Source: Corynebacterium sp. UBA2622
Lineage (GTDB): Bacteria > Actinomycetota > Actinomycetes > Mycobacteriales > Mycobacteriaceae
Direction of reading: 5' to 3'
Length of the DNA: 64,000 nucleotides
Assembly (NCBI RefSeq): GCF_002339505.1
Contig: NZ_DDJO01000017.1
Coordinates: 47,924-111,923 of the forward strand
A program made the translations under genes and the position numbers. Below are positions 8,790-17,837 of this stretch, in pieces. Under the pieces are notes generated by a model that saw only the letters and a program-made list of their open reading frames with translations, was not told the DNA's origin and did no database searches. Each line of letters opens with the position of its first letter. Positions within the stretch are counted from its first letter, which is position 1.

Positions 8790-9467
8790 CTACGCCCCGA
8801 GGATTCCCCCGACGAGGAGCTGCAGCCCCCATTCGAACGGCGGGTCGGCGTAGGGGTTGACCCCTCCCCCGGAGTCATGTCCGCGCCGTCGGGAGAGCGC
8901 CTCGCGCAACCCGGGGGCCTCCACCCCCTCCGATGCCCCACCCTCCGGGACGGCGAAGATATCCGCGGGAGCTCGTACGTCGTACGCGGAGCCGAAGATG
9001 AAGGACTCCAACGCCACAACCGCGTCGATGGCCCTGTCGGGGGCCACTCCGGCTGAGAGCAGCACCTGCACGACGAGTTCGTACATCTCCACGGTTTCCC
9101 GCGCCCCGAAAATGGGCATGGTGGCAATCTGCTCGATGAGAGGGGTATGGCGGGAGAACACATCCCGGTAGGAGCGCGCCCACTCCAGGAGGGCGGCGCG
9201 GGCACTCGTGCCACCCCGCAGACAGGCCGCCAACGGGCGTGTGTCCACCTGCGCCATCAGGGCATCCTCGACGAGGTAGAGCAGCTCCTCCTTTCCGGAC
9301 ACGTGGTTGTACAGCGCGCTCGGGGCGACTCCCAGGTTGCGGGCAACGGCAGACATCGTCAGCTTCCCGTAGCCCGCCTCCGCGACGATCGCCAGCGCCG
9401 CATCCGCAATTTTCCGGGGGGTGACCACCGCTTTCGGGGGCCGCCCCCGGGACCGTTGCTGAGCCAT
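8790..9467 (-). CDS. TetR-family transcriptional regulator of the amine oxidase cluster
   Basis: The product is 225 aa. The N-terminal helix-turn-helix is classic TetR: KIADAALAIVAEAGYGKLTMSAVARNLGVAPSALYNHVSGKEELL at residues 19-63. The C-terminal ligand domain carries a run of TetR_C-like helices. The last 40 residues are unusually Gly/Pro/Arg-rich. It is divergently transcribed from the amine oxidase, and a 25-bp imperfect palindrome (9521-9545) lies between them. The most likely job is repressor of the oxidase transcript, with the amine or its aldehyde as inducer. That role is inferred from position only. Confidence 0.9.
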   Translation of the reverse strand: MAQQRSRGRPPKAVVTPRKIADAALAIVAEAGYGKLTMSAVARNLGVAPSALYNHVSGKEELLYLVEDALMAQVDTRPLAACLRGGTSARAALLEWARSYRDVFSRHTPLIEQIATMPIFGARETVEMYELVVQVLLSAGVAPDRAIDAVVALESFIFGSAYDVRAPADIFAVPEGGASEGVEAPGLREALSRRRGHDSGGGVNPYADPPFEWGLQLLVGGILGA

Positions 9468-9506
9468 TGATGTTTACCCCGTATCTCCCAGACGAAAAAG
9501 CATGTA

Positions 9507-9536
9507 TTGTGACCCACAACGCATAATGAATATCGT
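9507..9536 (+). promoter_or_regulatory. Candidate promoter of the amine oxidase operon
   Basis: A TTGTGA -35 (9507-9512) is separated by 18 bp from a TATCGT -10 (9531-9536), about 38 nt before the start codon. The -10 sits at the centre of the palindrome at 9521-9545, as expected for repression by occlusion. It was read by eye and not verified. Confidence 0.45.
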
Positions 9537-9545
9537 TCATTTTGC
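9521..9545. promoter_or_regulatory. Palindromic operator candidate for the TetR regulator
   Basis: Inverted repeat with perfect inner arms AATGAA (9525-9530) and TTCATT (9536-9541) around a 5-bp centre TATCG. After one mismatched position the symmetry continues with GCA on the left and TGC on the right, giving nine matched pairs across 25 bp. The spacing and size are typical of TetR-family operators, and the site lies in the intergenic region shared by the regulator and the oxidase. Confidence 0.7.
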
Positions 9546-9573
9546 ATCACGAACAAACCCGAAGGAGTCGGAT

Positions 9574-11049
9574 ATGGTCCAGAAACTCGAACGTGACGTA
9601 GTGATTGTAGGCGCGGGCCCGGCCGGGCTCATGGCCGCCCGCACCCTCAAGAAGCATGGACTGTCGGTGGCCGTGCTGGAGGCGCGCGACCGCGTGGGCG
9701 GACGTACCTGGAACGGCAAGGTCCGTGATGCCGACGGCAATGAGCACTTCATTGAGCTGGGCGGCCAGTGGATCTCCCCGGATCAGACCCGCCTGACGGA
9801 ACTCGTCGATGAACTGGGGCTCAGTACCTTCCAGCGCTACCGCCAAGGCACCTCGATCTACGTTTCCCCGGACGGCACCCGACACGAGTACGAGGGCACC
9901 ACCTTCCCCGCCTCCGAGACCACCATCGCCGAGATGGCCAAGCTCACCGAAACCCTTGACACCCTCGCTGCAGAGATTGACCCATCCGCCCCGTGGGAGC
10001 ACCCCCGCGCCCACGAGCTCGACAAGGTCTCCTTCCGCTCCTGGCTCGAGGAGCTTTCCGACGACCCGGAGGCCATCGACAACATTTCCATTTACGTTGC
10101 CTCCGGCATGCTGACCAAGCCCTCCTACACGTTCTCGGCGCTTCAGGCCCTCCTCATGGCGGCCTCCGCCGGGTCCTTCAGCAACCTCGTCGACGAGGAC
10201 TTCATCCTGGACCGCCGCGTCGTGGGTGGCATGCAGTCGGTCTCCCTGACCATGGCGAAAGAACTCGGTGAAGATGTCTTCCTCTCCAACCCCGTCCGTT
10301 CAATCGACTGGGCACAGCCGGATGCGTCGACCGGCGACGAGCTCAACAACGTGAGGGCGGATGTCCGCAACGGCGTTCCACACAACGGGGAGGCGGGTGA
10401 TGTAACTGTCCACACCGACGAACTCGAGGTGCGCGGTCGATTCGTGGTGCTTGCCGTTCCACCGAACCTCTACAGCCGTATCAGCTACAACCCGCCGCTG
10501 CCGCGCGAGCAGCACGTCGCGCACCAGCACATTTCGATGGGTCTGGTGATCAAGGTCCACGCTGTGTACGAAACCCCGTTCTGGCGCGAGGAGGGTCTCT
10601 CGGGCACCGGCTTCGGCGGGGGCCGCCTGGTCCAGGAGGTCTATGACAACACCAATTACATGGAGGAGGGTGAGGATCCGTACGGCACCCTCGTCGGTTT
10701 CGTCTCCGACGTGTACGCGGAGCAGATGTGGGCCCTCGACCCGGAGGAGCGCAAGGCTGCCATCCTCGATGCAATGGCTGACTACCTCGGCCCCAAGACG
10801 AAGGAGCCCATCGCCTTCTATCTCTCCGACATGGCGGCCGAGGAATGGACTCGCGGCGCCTACGCCACGAGCTACGACCTCGGGGGCCTCTCCCGCTGGG
10901 GCCACCTCCAGAACATGCCGACGGGCCCGATCTACTACGCCTGCTCCGACATCGCCGGAGTGGGCTACCAGCACGTGGACGGCGCCATCCGCATGGGTGA
11001 GACGGTTGCGCTGCAGATCGCCTCGCGCGCCGCGGGGAAGCAGGCCTAG
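9574..11049 (+). CDS. puo: FAD-dependent amine oxidase, putrescine oxidase-like
   Basis: The product is 491 aa of the flavin monoamine/polyamine oxidase family. The FAD-binding dinucleotide motif VVIVGAGPAGLMAARTL is at residues 9-25, followed by LEARDRVGGRTW (the second glycine-rich motif) and IELGGQWISPDQ. The C-terminal flavin-contacting segment is YQHVDGAIRMGETVALQ. The overall pattern resembles actinobacterial putrescine oxidases, which oxidise putrescine to 4-aminobutanal with H2O2 and ammonia release. No signal peptide is visible, so it should be cytoplasmic. The start at 9574 is backed by GAAGGAG 6-8 nt upstream; an in-frame ATG at 9502 would run through the operator. It is followed within 2 nt by the stress-protein gene. 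The substrate is inferred from the GABA genes next door. Confidence 0.8.
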   Translation: MVQKLERDVVIVGAGPAGLMAARTLKKHGLSVAVLEARDRVGGRTWNGKVRDADGNEHFIELGGQWISPDQTRLTELVDELGLSTFQRYRQGTSIYVSPDGTRHEYEGTTFPASETTIAEMAKLTETLDTLAAEIDPSAPWEHPRAHELDKVSFRSWLEELSDDPEAIDNISIYVASGMLTKPSYTFSALQALLMAASAGSFSNLVDEDFILDRRVVGGMQSVSLTMAKELGEDVFLSNPVRSIDWAQPDASTGDELNNVRADVRNGVPHNGEAGDVTVHTDELEVRGRFVVLAVPPNLYSRISYNPPLPREQHVAHQHISMGLVIKVHAVYETPFWREEGLSGTGFGGGRLVQEVYDNTNYMEEGEDPYGTLVGFVSDVYAEQMWALDPEERKAAILDAMADYLGPKTKEPIAFYLSDMAAEEWTRGAYATSYDLGGLSRWGHLQNMPTGPIYYACSDIAGVGYQHVDGAIRMGETVALQIASRAAGKQA

Positions 11050-11051
11050 TC

Positions 11052-11948
11052 ATGGCGGAGAAGACGCACGGTTCGGTTCCCTCCGGCCGTATCCTGGTCT
11101 CCTACATCGCCACCGACGGCGGCATTGACGCGCTGCGGCTCGCGGTGGCCTTGGCGAAGGGCCGCGGCCTGGCCATCGACATTGTGATGGCCATGACGGG
11201 TCGCGATGCCACCCCGGGCCTGTACCCGCACGACCGCGGCTACCACTCCATTCTGGAGCAGCAGGTCGCTGGGTGGCTCAAGGACGCCCGCGCGGAGATA
11301 CCGGCCGGTATCGGGGTAACGACCCGTGTCGCTACGGGGGATTCCGTCCCGGACATCATCGTCGCCCAGGCGACGGAGCTGGGAAGCACCATCGTCGTGG
11401 TGGGTTCGCAGGGCGGGGGCATCTTCAAACGGCTTAGTCTCGGAAACGTGGTCAACACGCTGCTGCACAGCTGCCCGGTGCCGCTCGCCATCGCGCCCCG
11501 GGGTTACAACCACCCCGGCCCGGTGGAGCGGATCACCGTGATGTTCGGAACGCGCCCCGGCGCGACGGACATCATCTCGCTCGGTCTCGAGCGCGCCGAA
11601 CAGCGTGGCGTCCCGCTCCGCTTCGTCTCCCTGAACATCAAGAACGAGCAGCCGGACGCGTCCGATGCGATCGCCGCCATCGAGCGCACCGCCAGCCCGG
11701 AGCTCGCCGAACAGGCACGCGCGCTCGTTCGCGCCGGCAGGGCCACCGCAGAGGTGGTTTCCGCCTCCTCCATTGAAGAGGCGACGGGCTCCCTCGACTG
11801 GCTGCCCGGGGAAGTCGCGCACATGGGTTCCTCACGCGTGGCACCGGAGGGTCGGCTTTTCCTCGGGACCACGGCCACCCAGATCGTGCGTTACATCCCC
11901 GTTCCGGCGATCGTCATTCCCAACGGGTACATGCACCGTGCCCGCTAA
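11052..11948 (+). CDS. Tandem-domain universal stress protein
   Basis: The product is 298 aa with two USP-like halves. The first half starts RILVSYIATDGGIDALRLAVALA and contains VVVGSQGGGIFKRLSLGNVVNTLLHSCPVPLAIAP, which matches the ATP-binding G-x2-G-x9-G-(S/T) pattern of ATP-type UspA proteins. The second half begins RITVMFGTRPGATDII and ends HMGSSRVAPEGRLFLGTTATQIVRYIPVPAIVIP, a degenerate version. Its start is 2 nt after the oxidase stop, so it is in the same operon. Single or tandem USPs often accompany transport and catabolic genes in actinobacteria; a signalling role for this locus is a guess. Confidence 0.85.
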   Translation: MAEKTHGSVPSGRILVSYIATDGGIDALRLAVALAKGRGLAIDIVMAMTGRDATPGLYPHDRGYHSILEQQVAGWLKDARAEIPAGIGVTTRVATGDSVPDIIVAQATELGSTIVVVGSQGGGIFKRLSLGNVVNTLLHSCPVPLAIAPRGYNHPGPVERITVMFGTRPGATDIISLGLERAEQRGVPLRFVSLNIKNEQPDASDAIAAIERTASPELAEQARALVRAGRATAEVVSASSIEEATGSLDWLPGEVAHMGSSRVAPEGRLFLGTTATQIVRYIPVPAIVIPNGYMHRAR

Positions 11949-11995
11949 CACCCGCCATCGGCCGACTACATCACCCCACAGGAGGTGAAACGCTC

Positions 11996-13591
11996 ATGAG
12001 CAGTTCCGCTACGCACCCCGCGACAGGCGGGGATCCGACACTCGGTGAACACACCGCCCCGGTCGAGGGCGTCACCGCCGGCATCTCGGCGTCCAAGGGC
12101 CTGCAGGCAGGAAGCGTCGGCCTCATCGGGGCCGTCGTCATCGGGGTCAGCTGCATTGCCCCCACGTACACCCTGACCTCGGGGCTCGGCCCCACCATCT
12201 CCGCGGTGGGGCAGCACGTGCCCGCCATCCTCATCCTGGGATTCATCCCAATGCTTTTGGTTGCCTTCGCCTACCGGGAGCTCAACAACGCGGTGCCCGA
12301 CTCCGGCACGAGCTTCACCTGGGCCACCAAGGCCTTCGGGCCCTACGTGGGATGGATGGGGGGTTGGGGTCTGATCACCGCGACCATCCTCGTCCTGTCC
12401 AACCTTGCGGCGGTGGCGGTGGATTTCTTCTACCTGCTGCTGGCGCAGATTCTCCGGCGCCCGGATATCGCGGACTGGACTTCGAACCTGTGGATCAACA
12501 TTCCCACCACGATCGTGTTCCTCGCGATCGCGGCGTGGATCGCGTTCCGCGGCATGGATTCCACCAAAAACCTGCAGTACGTCCTGGTGACGCTGCAGAT
12601 CGTCGCCGTGGTCGTCTTCGACGCGGTGGCCCTCCACCGGGCCTACAACGGCCAGGGCTTTGATTTCACCCCGTTCTCGTTCAGCTGGTTCAACCCCTTT
12701 GGGGTGGGCAGCTTCTCATTGGTCGCCGCGGGCATCTCGCTCTCCATCTTCATGTTCTGGGGATGGGACGTCACCCTGACCATGAACGAGGAGACGACTG
12801 ACCCCGAGCGCACTCCGGGCCGCGCCGCCACGATCACGGTTCTCATCATCATTGCCCTCTACATCCTTACGGCCGTCTCCATCGTCGTATGGGCGGGCAC
12901 GGGTGACACCGGGCTCGGGGCGGGCAACCCGGACAACCAGGAGTCGATTTTCGCCGCTCTGTCCTACCCGGTGCTGGGGCCGTTTGCCTTCCTCATCTAC
13001 TTTGCCGTGCTGGCCAGCTCCTTCGCCTCCCTGCAGTCGACGATGGTCGGCCCGGCGCGCACCCTCCTCGCGATGGGCCACTACAGGGCGCTGCCACCGG
13101 CCTTCGCGAAGATCTCCCCGCGCTACCTCACTCCGAGCACGGCCACGATCGCCTCCGCGATCGCAGCGGGGGCGTTTTACACCGTTACCCGCCTCGTCTC
13201 GGAAAACGCGTTGTGGGACACAATCACCGCGCTGGGTCTGATGATCTGCTTCTACTACGGGATCACCGCGGTGGCCTGCATCTGGTATTTCCGTGACGAC
13301 CTCTTCTCGAGCGCACGCAACATTCTCTTCCGCTTCGTCTGCCCCGCCCTGGGCGGCGGGTTCCTACTCGCGATGTTTGCTGTCACGGCCATCGATTCAC
13401 TCGATCCGAGCTACGGTTCCGGCTCCTCCATCCTCGGCGTGGGCTCTGTCTTCGTGCTGGGTATGGGCATCCTCGGCCTGGGCCTCGCTCTCATGATGTT
13501 CACCCGCGTCGCCCACCCGGAGTTCTTCCGCGGCGAGACGCTGCCCCGCAACACCTCGTCGCGCGACCGCCAGACCCCGCTCGTCGACTAG
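11996..13591 (+). CDS. APC-superfamily amino acid/polyamine permease
   Basis: The product is 531 aa with about twelve hydrophobic segments, beginning with the APC signature GSVGLIGAVVIGVSCIAPTYTLTSGLG near residue 38. A conserved SGTSFTWATKAFGPYVGWMGGWG segment follows TM2, and the SLSIFMFWGWDVTLTMNEET region corresponds to TM6-loop in APC carriers. A GGAGG site stands about 7 nt upstream of the ATG. The position between the amine oxidase and an aldehyde dehydrogenase suggests uptake of putrescine or another diamine, but the sequence alone does not set the substrate. Confidence 0.88.
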   Translation: MSSSATHPATGGDPTLGEHTAPVEGVTAGISASKGLQAGSVGLIGAVVIGVSCIAPTYTLTSGLGPTISAVGQHVPAILILGFIPMLLVAFAYRELNNAVPDSGTSFTWATKAFGPYVGWMGGWGLITATILVLSNLAAVAVDFFYLLLAQILRRPDIADWTSNLWINIPTTIVFLAIAAWIAFRGMDSTKNLQYVLVTLQIVAVVVFDAVALHRAYNGQGFDFTPFSFSWFNPFGVGSFSLVAAGISLSIFMFWGWDVTLTMNEETTDPERTPGRAATITVLIIIALYILTAVSIVVWAGTGDTGLGAGNPDNQESIFAALSYPVLGPFAFLIYFAVLASSFASLQSTMVGPARTLLAMGHYRALPPAFAKISPRYLTPSTATIASAIAAGAFYTVTRLVSENALWDTITALGLMICFYYGITAVACIWYFRDDLFSSARNILFRFVCPALGGGFLLAMFAVTAIDSLDPSYGSGSSILGVGSVFVLGMGILGLGLALMMFTRVAHPEFFRGETLPRNTSSRDRQTPLVD

Positions 13592-13655
13592 AACCCCCGC
13601 CCTCATCCCGGGGACGTAGCATCGAATCAGAACCAAACCGCAAAGGAGAAACACA

Positions 13656-15029
13656 ATGTCTCTTGAGTACCGCGTTCAAAACCCCGCGACCGACGAGGTC
13701 GTGGAAACGTTCGAGCAGGACTCGGACCAGGACATCCAGGGGGTCATCGCCAAGGCCGTCTCGGCTTTCGACGAGTGGTCCTCGCGTTCCCTCGAGGAAC
13801 GGGGCCAAGCCCTCAACCGCCTCGCCCAGCTCTTTCGGGACAACAAGGAGGAGCTGGCGAAGACCTCCTGCCTCGAGATGGGCAAGCCCCTCCGCGAGAT
13901 GATCGAGGAGGCTGAGTTCTCCGCTGACATCATCCAGTACTACGCGGACAACGGCACCGAATTTGCCAAGGACCAGCCGATCTCCACCCCCGATGGTGAA
14001 GCCGTGATCCGTCGCAAGCCCATCGGGCCGCTGGTGGGGATCATGCCGTGGAACTTTCCCTACTATCAGGTCGCGCGCTTTATCGGGCCGAACCTGATGC
14101 TGGGCAACACGATCATCCTCAAGCACGCGGAAATCTGCCCGCGCAGTGCGCTGGCCGTCGAAAAGCTCGTGCTCGAAGCCGGTATTCCCGAGGGTGTCTA
14201 CAACAACGTTTTCGCGGGACACGACCAGATCGCGGATATCATTGCGGATGAGCGCATCCAGGGCGTGTCGCTGACGGGCTCCGAGCGCGCCGGGTCCGCC
14301 ATCGCGGCGCAGGCGGGCACCCACCTCAAAAAGGCGGTTCTCGAGCTCGGTGGCACGGACCCGTACATCGTGCTCGATACCGACGATGTCGCCGCTGCGG
14401 CGAAGCAGGCGTGGGACGTGCGGATGGTCAACACCGGCCAGGCGTGCAACTCGAACAAGCGCCTGATCGTCATGGATGACATCTACGACGAGTTCGTCGC
14501 GGAGCTCGTGAAGCTGGCGGAGGGCATGAAGCCGACCACGTGGGACGCGTACTCGGAGGGAACCTACTGCCCGCTGTCCTCGCGCAGCGCTGCGGAGAAC
14601 CTCCGCTCGCAGCTCGACGACGCCGTCGCCGCCGGGGCCAACCTCCGCGTCGGCGGGGAGCTCGCCGACAAGGGTGCGTACATTTCCCCGGCTGTGATCA
14701 CCGACATCCCGCGCGGCAGCGAATCCTTCTACCAGGAATTCTTCGGCCCGGTCGCAGAGGTGTACCGCGTCAGCAACGACGAGGAGGCCGCCGAGCTGGC
14801 GAACGACTCGCGCTACGGGCTCGGCGGCGCCGTGTTCGCGCAGGACGAGGCGCGTGCGCGGGCCGTCGCGGACAAGCTCCAGGTGGGTATGGCCAACGTG
14901 AACACCCCGGCGGGGGAGGGTGCCGAGCTACCCTTCGGTGGCGTGAAGCGTTCCGGTTACGGTCGCGAGCTTGGCCCCCTGGGCATGGACGAGTTCGTGA
15001 ACAAGCAGCTTTACTACGTGGCTAAGTAA
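13656..15029 (+). CDS. Aldehyde dehydrogenase, succinate-semialdehyde type (Sad/YneI-like)
   Basis: The product is 457 aa of the ALDH superfamily. The catalytic cysteine is in VNTGQACNSNKR and the general-base glutamate in VLELGGTDPYIV. The oxyanion-pocket MPWNFPYYQVAR is also clear. The short N-terminus and PWNFPYYQ pattern resemble the NAD-type succinate-semialdehyde dehydrogenases of the Sad/YneI group rather than the longer GabD type encoded at 16404. In this operon it could oxidise 4-aminobutanal made by the amine oxidase to GABA, or act on succinate semialdehyde; both are plausible and the sequence does not decide. The start follows AAAGGAG. It ends at a strong hairpin. Confidence 0.88.
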   Translation: MSLEYRVQNPATDEVVETFEQDSDQDIQGVIAKAVSAFDEWSSRSLEERGQALNRLAQLFRDNKEELAKTSCLEMGKPLREMIEEAEFSADIIQYYADNGTEFAKDQPISTPDGEAVIRRKPIGPLVGIMPWNFPYYQVARFIGPNLMLGNTIILKHAEICPRSALAVEKLVLEAGIPEGVYNNVFAGHDQIADIIADERIQGVSLTGSERAGSAIAAQAGTHLKKAVLELGGTDPYIVLDTDDVAAAAKQAWDVRMVNTGQACNSNKRLIVMDDIYDEFVAELVKLAEGMKPTTWDAYSEGTYCPLSSRSAAENLRSQLDDAVAAGANLRVGGELADKGAYISPAVITDIPRGSESFYQEFFGPVAEVYRVSNDEEAAELANDSRYGLGGAVFAQDEARARAVADKLQVGMANVNTPAGEGAELPFGGVKRSGYGRELGPLGMDEFVNKQLYYVAK

Positions 15030-15051
15030 CCGGAAAACAGCCCGGATAAAC

Positions 15052-15090
15052 AAACTCCCCCTCGCCCAATAACCGGGTGAGGGGGAGTTT
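15052..15090. terminator. Bidirectional intrinsic terminator hairpin
   Basis: A 16-bp stem, AAACTCCCCCTCGCCC pairing with GGGTGAGGGGGAGTTT with one G-T wobble, closes a 7-nt loop. It begins with AAA and ends with TTT, so it can serve both the aldehyde dehydrogenase gene (+) and the converging permease gene (-). Confidence 0.85.
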
Positions 15091-15111
15091 CTCCGTCGGG
15101 GGAGCGGGTGT

Positions 15112-16368
15112 TTACTGCCACCCGGCGGGCACGATGCCGAGGATCGTGCCCACGGAGTAGAGGCCCGCCAGACCGTAGGCGATGATGATGAGCCACTGCA
15201 CCACGGGGTGCGACGTCCAGCCCACGGTCCACGCCGGTTCGCGCTCGCCCCGCTTGCGGGAGATATTGAGCAGGAGGACGGGAACGATGGACATGATCAC
15301 GCCCGCGATGCCGCCCGCGTAGCTCAGCGCCGAGACGAAGCCGCCGAGGCCGGCGAAGGAAATGGCGAGCGGAATGAGCACCGTGATGGCGACGGCGACA
15401 CCCCGTTGCCATCCGTGCTGGGGCCAGTGGCAGATGTCCAGTACGTTGCGCATCGTTGTGTACCCGATAGCCATGAATGAGGTGAACATGGCCAGGAGGG
15501 CGAAGATGTTCGCCATGTAGTAGGCCGCGCTGCCGAGCTCCTCGCCCCACGAGATAGTGACCACCTCGGAAACGTTTTCACCGAGCAGGCCCAGGGCGGC
15601 GAACGGAACGAGCGCCAGGGTGAAACCTGTGATGGCCATGCCCGCGATGATGGACTTGGAGATGGCGGCGGTGTGTTCGCGCTCCATCCCTCGGGCGAGC
15701 TCGGGAACCACGTACTGCGCCATGAACGTAAACACCGCCAGGTTCATGATCGGGATGATGAAGTACGGGTTGAGAACCCAAATATTGCTCAGCGAGATGC
15801 CCGGGCCGACAAACGTCCACCCGCACAGGATGAGGATGATCGCGGCCATCGCGGCAGTGATGAGCATTTCGGAGATACCCGTGGCCTCCAGGCCCTTGTA
15901 CATGATGAAGGTTCCGAGGGCGAAGAAAACCAGCGTTCCCACCATGGGCGGGAGACCCACCAGATTGTTCAGCAGCTGCCCCGACCCCGCCGCGTAGGCG
16001 ATCAGGGCCCCGGTGCCGTTGACCATGATGGCCGCGAAGACGGCCCACCTGCCCCAGTTGCCCAGGTACTGCTCGGCCAGGCCGGACAGCTGGAGGGGCC
16101 GCCTGGTGCGCAGTGACACCTCGGCCACGTAGAGCATCGAGATGGTCGTGAGGACCCCCGCGATGATGAGGGCGAGAAGAAGGGCGAGGAACCCGCCGTT
16201 GCGGCCCGCATAGGGCAAGCTCAGGATCCCGGCCCCGATGTTGGTGCCGAAGATGAGCGCGACGCCCTGAAGCGGGGTGATGCTACCCTCCGTGTCCCCG
16301 CTGTTCGCTCCGTCCCCGCCGCCCGAGGCGGGCGGCACAGTCGCGGCGCGGTCATGGATTGTGGTCAT
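15112..16368 (-). CDS. Amino acid permease of the aromatic/hydroxy amino acid type, candidate GABA carrier
   Basis: The product is 418 aa with eleven or so transmembrane segments. The start ITPLQGVALIFGTNIGAGILSLPYAGRNGGF, with the unwound NIGAGILSLPYA motif, is typical of the HAAAP/AAAP branch (TyrP, Mtr, SdaC relatives). It is the third gene after gabT and gabD, with 35 bp after gabD and an AAAGGA ribosome-binding site. By position it is the counterpart of gabP in the corynebacterial gabTDP operon. GABA as substrate is inferred from context; the family also moves aromatic amino acids and serine. Confidence 0.8.
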   Translation of the reverse strand: MTTIHDRAATVPPASGGGDGANSGDTEGSITPLQGVALIFGTNIGAGILSLPYAGRNGGFLALLLALIIAGVLTTISMLYVAEVSLRTRRPLQLSGLAEQYLGNWGRWAVFAAIMVNGTGALIAYAAGSGQLLNNLVGLPPMVGTLVFFALGTFIMYKGLEATGISEMLITAAMAAIILILCGWTFVGPGISLSNIWVLNPYFIIPIMNLAVFTFMAQYVVPELARGMEREHTAAISKSIIAGMAITGFTLALVPFAALGLLGENVSEVVTISWGEELGSAAYYMANIFALLAMFTSFMAIGYTTMRNVLDICHWPQHGWQRGVAVAITVLIPLAISFAGLGGFVSALSYAGGIAGVIMSIVPVLLLNISRKRGEREPAWTVGWTSHPVVQWLIIIAYGLAGLYSVGTILGIVPAGWQ

Positions 16369-16403
16369 GGTGAACCGTCCTTTTCCGTGTGTCCGTGAAT
16401 CAA

Positions 16404-17837
16404 CTACAGCGCCACGTAGCGCACGTCGAGGTACTCCTCGATTCCTTCGCTTCCGCCCTCGCGGCCGAACCCGGACTGTTTCACGCCGCCGAAGGGCGCG
16501 GCGGCATCCGAGATCACCCCACGGTTGATACCCACCATGCCGGCCGTTAGCTCGCGTGCGAATCGCCGGCAGGTATGGACGTTCTCGCTGAATCCGTAGG
16601 CTGCGAGGCCGAATTCGGTGTCGTTCGCCATCGCGATGCCCTCGTCAAGGTCCGCGAACGTGGTGACGGTGGCGACGGGGCCGAAGATCTCCTCATGCAG
16701 GATCCGCGCACCCGCAGGGACATCGGCCAGAACCGTGGCGGGGTAGAAGTACCCCGCGCCCTCGGGAACGCACCCGCCGGTGAGCACTTTTGCCCCGCCG
16801 TCGCGCGCCTCGTCCACCAGCTGGGCAATCCGGTCGCGCTGCCGGGCGGTGATGACGGGACCGAGGGTTGTACCCTCGTCAAGGCCGTGCCCCATTCGCA
16901 CGGCGGACATCGCGTCCGCCAAGCGGCGGGTGAATTCCCCCGCAAGCGCCTCATGCACCAGGAAACGGTTCGCGGCGATGCACGCCTCCCCACTGTTGCG
17001 CATCTTCGCCTGCATCGCGCAAGCGAGCACGAGGTCGAGGTCCGCATCCGCGTCCACGACGAACGGGGCATTGCCGCCCAGCTCCATGGAGGTGCGCAGG
17101 AGGTTGTTTGCCGACTGGCGCACGAGAAGCTTCCCGACGTCCGTCGAACCCGTAAAGGTGATCTTGCGCAGCCTGGGGTCCGCCATGAGCACGGTCGACA
17201 ACCCGGCCGCGTCGGTGGTGGGCAGGATCTGCACCAGGTCGCGCGGTGCCCCCACCCTGTCGAGGACATCGGCGATGATCTTGCCCAAGAGGAGCATGGT
17301 CAGCGGCGTTTCCTCCGCGGGCTTGACCAGAACGGGGCACCCCGCGGCCATGGCCGGCGCGATCTTGCGTGTGGCCATGGCCAGGGGGAAGTTCCACGGG
17401 GTAACGGCCAGAACGGGCCCCACAGGGGTGCGCGTGACCAGAATGTCACCCGCACCCGACGGGGAGGAGGACACCCGGCCGGGCAGGCGGACAGCCTCCT
17501 CCGCGAACCAGCGGAAGTACTCGGCACCGTAAACGACCTCACCCCGCGCTTCGGCGAGGGGCTTGCCCATCTCGAGGGTCATGGTGCGGGCGAAGTCGTC
17601 GGAGCGGGCGGTCACGGCCTCGAACACCGCGCGCAGCACCTCCGCACGCTCGCGGTGGGTGAAGCGGGCCCACTCTTCCTGCGCGGCGACCGCACGGCCC
17701 AGGGCATCGAGCCATTCCGCCTCTCCCGTGTCCCGCACCCGGGCGATGGTTTCCTCCGTGGCGGGATCGAGAACGTCGAAAAGCGGGCCCCCGTCGGACG
17801 CTGGGATATCGGAGGGGAGGGTGTCGGAAAGGATCAT
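16404..17837 (-). CDS. gabD: Succinate-semialdehyde dehydrogenase
   Basis: The product is 477 aa of the ALDH superfamily, GabD type. Motifs seen: AVTPWNFPLAMATRKIAPAMAAGCPVLVKPAEETP, FTGSTDVGKLL, the catalytic base in MELGGNAPFVV, and the catalytic cysteine in RNSGEACIAANRF. It ends with FGGVKQSGFGREGG, the usual C-terminal signature. It oxidises succinate semialdehyde to succinate, completing GABA breakdown. The ATG directly follows the TAA of gabT with no spacing, so translation is coupled. Confidence 0.92.
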   Translation of the reverse strand: MILSDTLPSDIPASDGGPLFDVLDPATEETIARVRDTGEAEWLDALGRAVAAQEEWARFTHRERAEVLRAVFEAVTARSDDFARTMTLEMGKPLAEARGEVVYGAEYFRWFAEEAVRLPGRVSSSPSGAGDILVTRTPVGPVLAVTPWNFPLAMATRKIAPAMAAGCPVLVKPAEETPLTMLLLGKIIADVLDRVGAPRDLVQILPTTDAAGLSTVLMADPRLRKITFTGSTDVGKLLVRQSANNLLRTSMELGGNAPFVVDADADLDLVLACAMQAKMRNSGEACIAANRFLVHEALAGEFTRRLADAMSAVRMGHGLDEGTTLGPVITARQRDRIAQLVDEARDGGAKVLTGGCVPEGAGYFYPATVLADVPAGARILHEEIFGPVATVTTFADLDEGIAMANDTEFGLAAYGFSENVHTCRRFARELTAGMVGINRGVISDAAAPFGGVKQSGFGREGGSEGIEEYLDVRYVAL

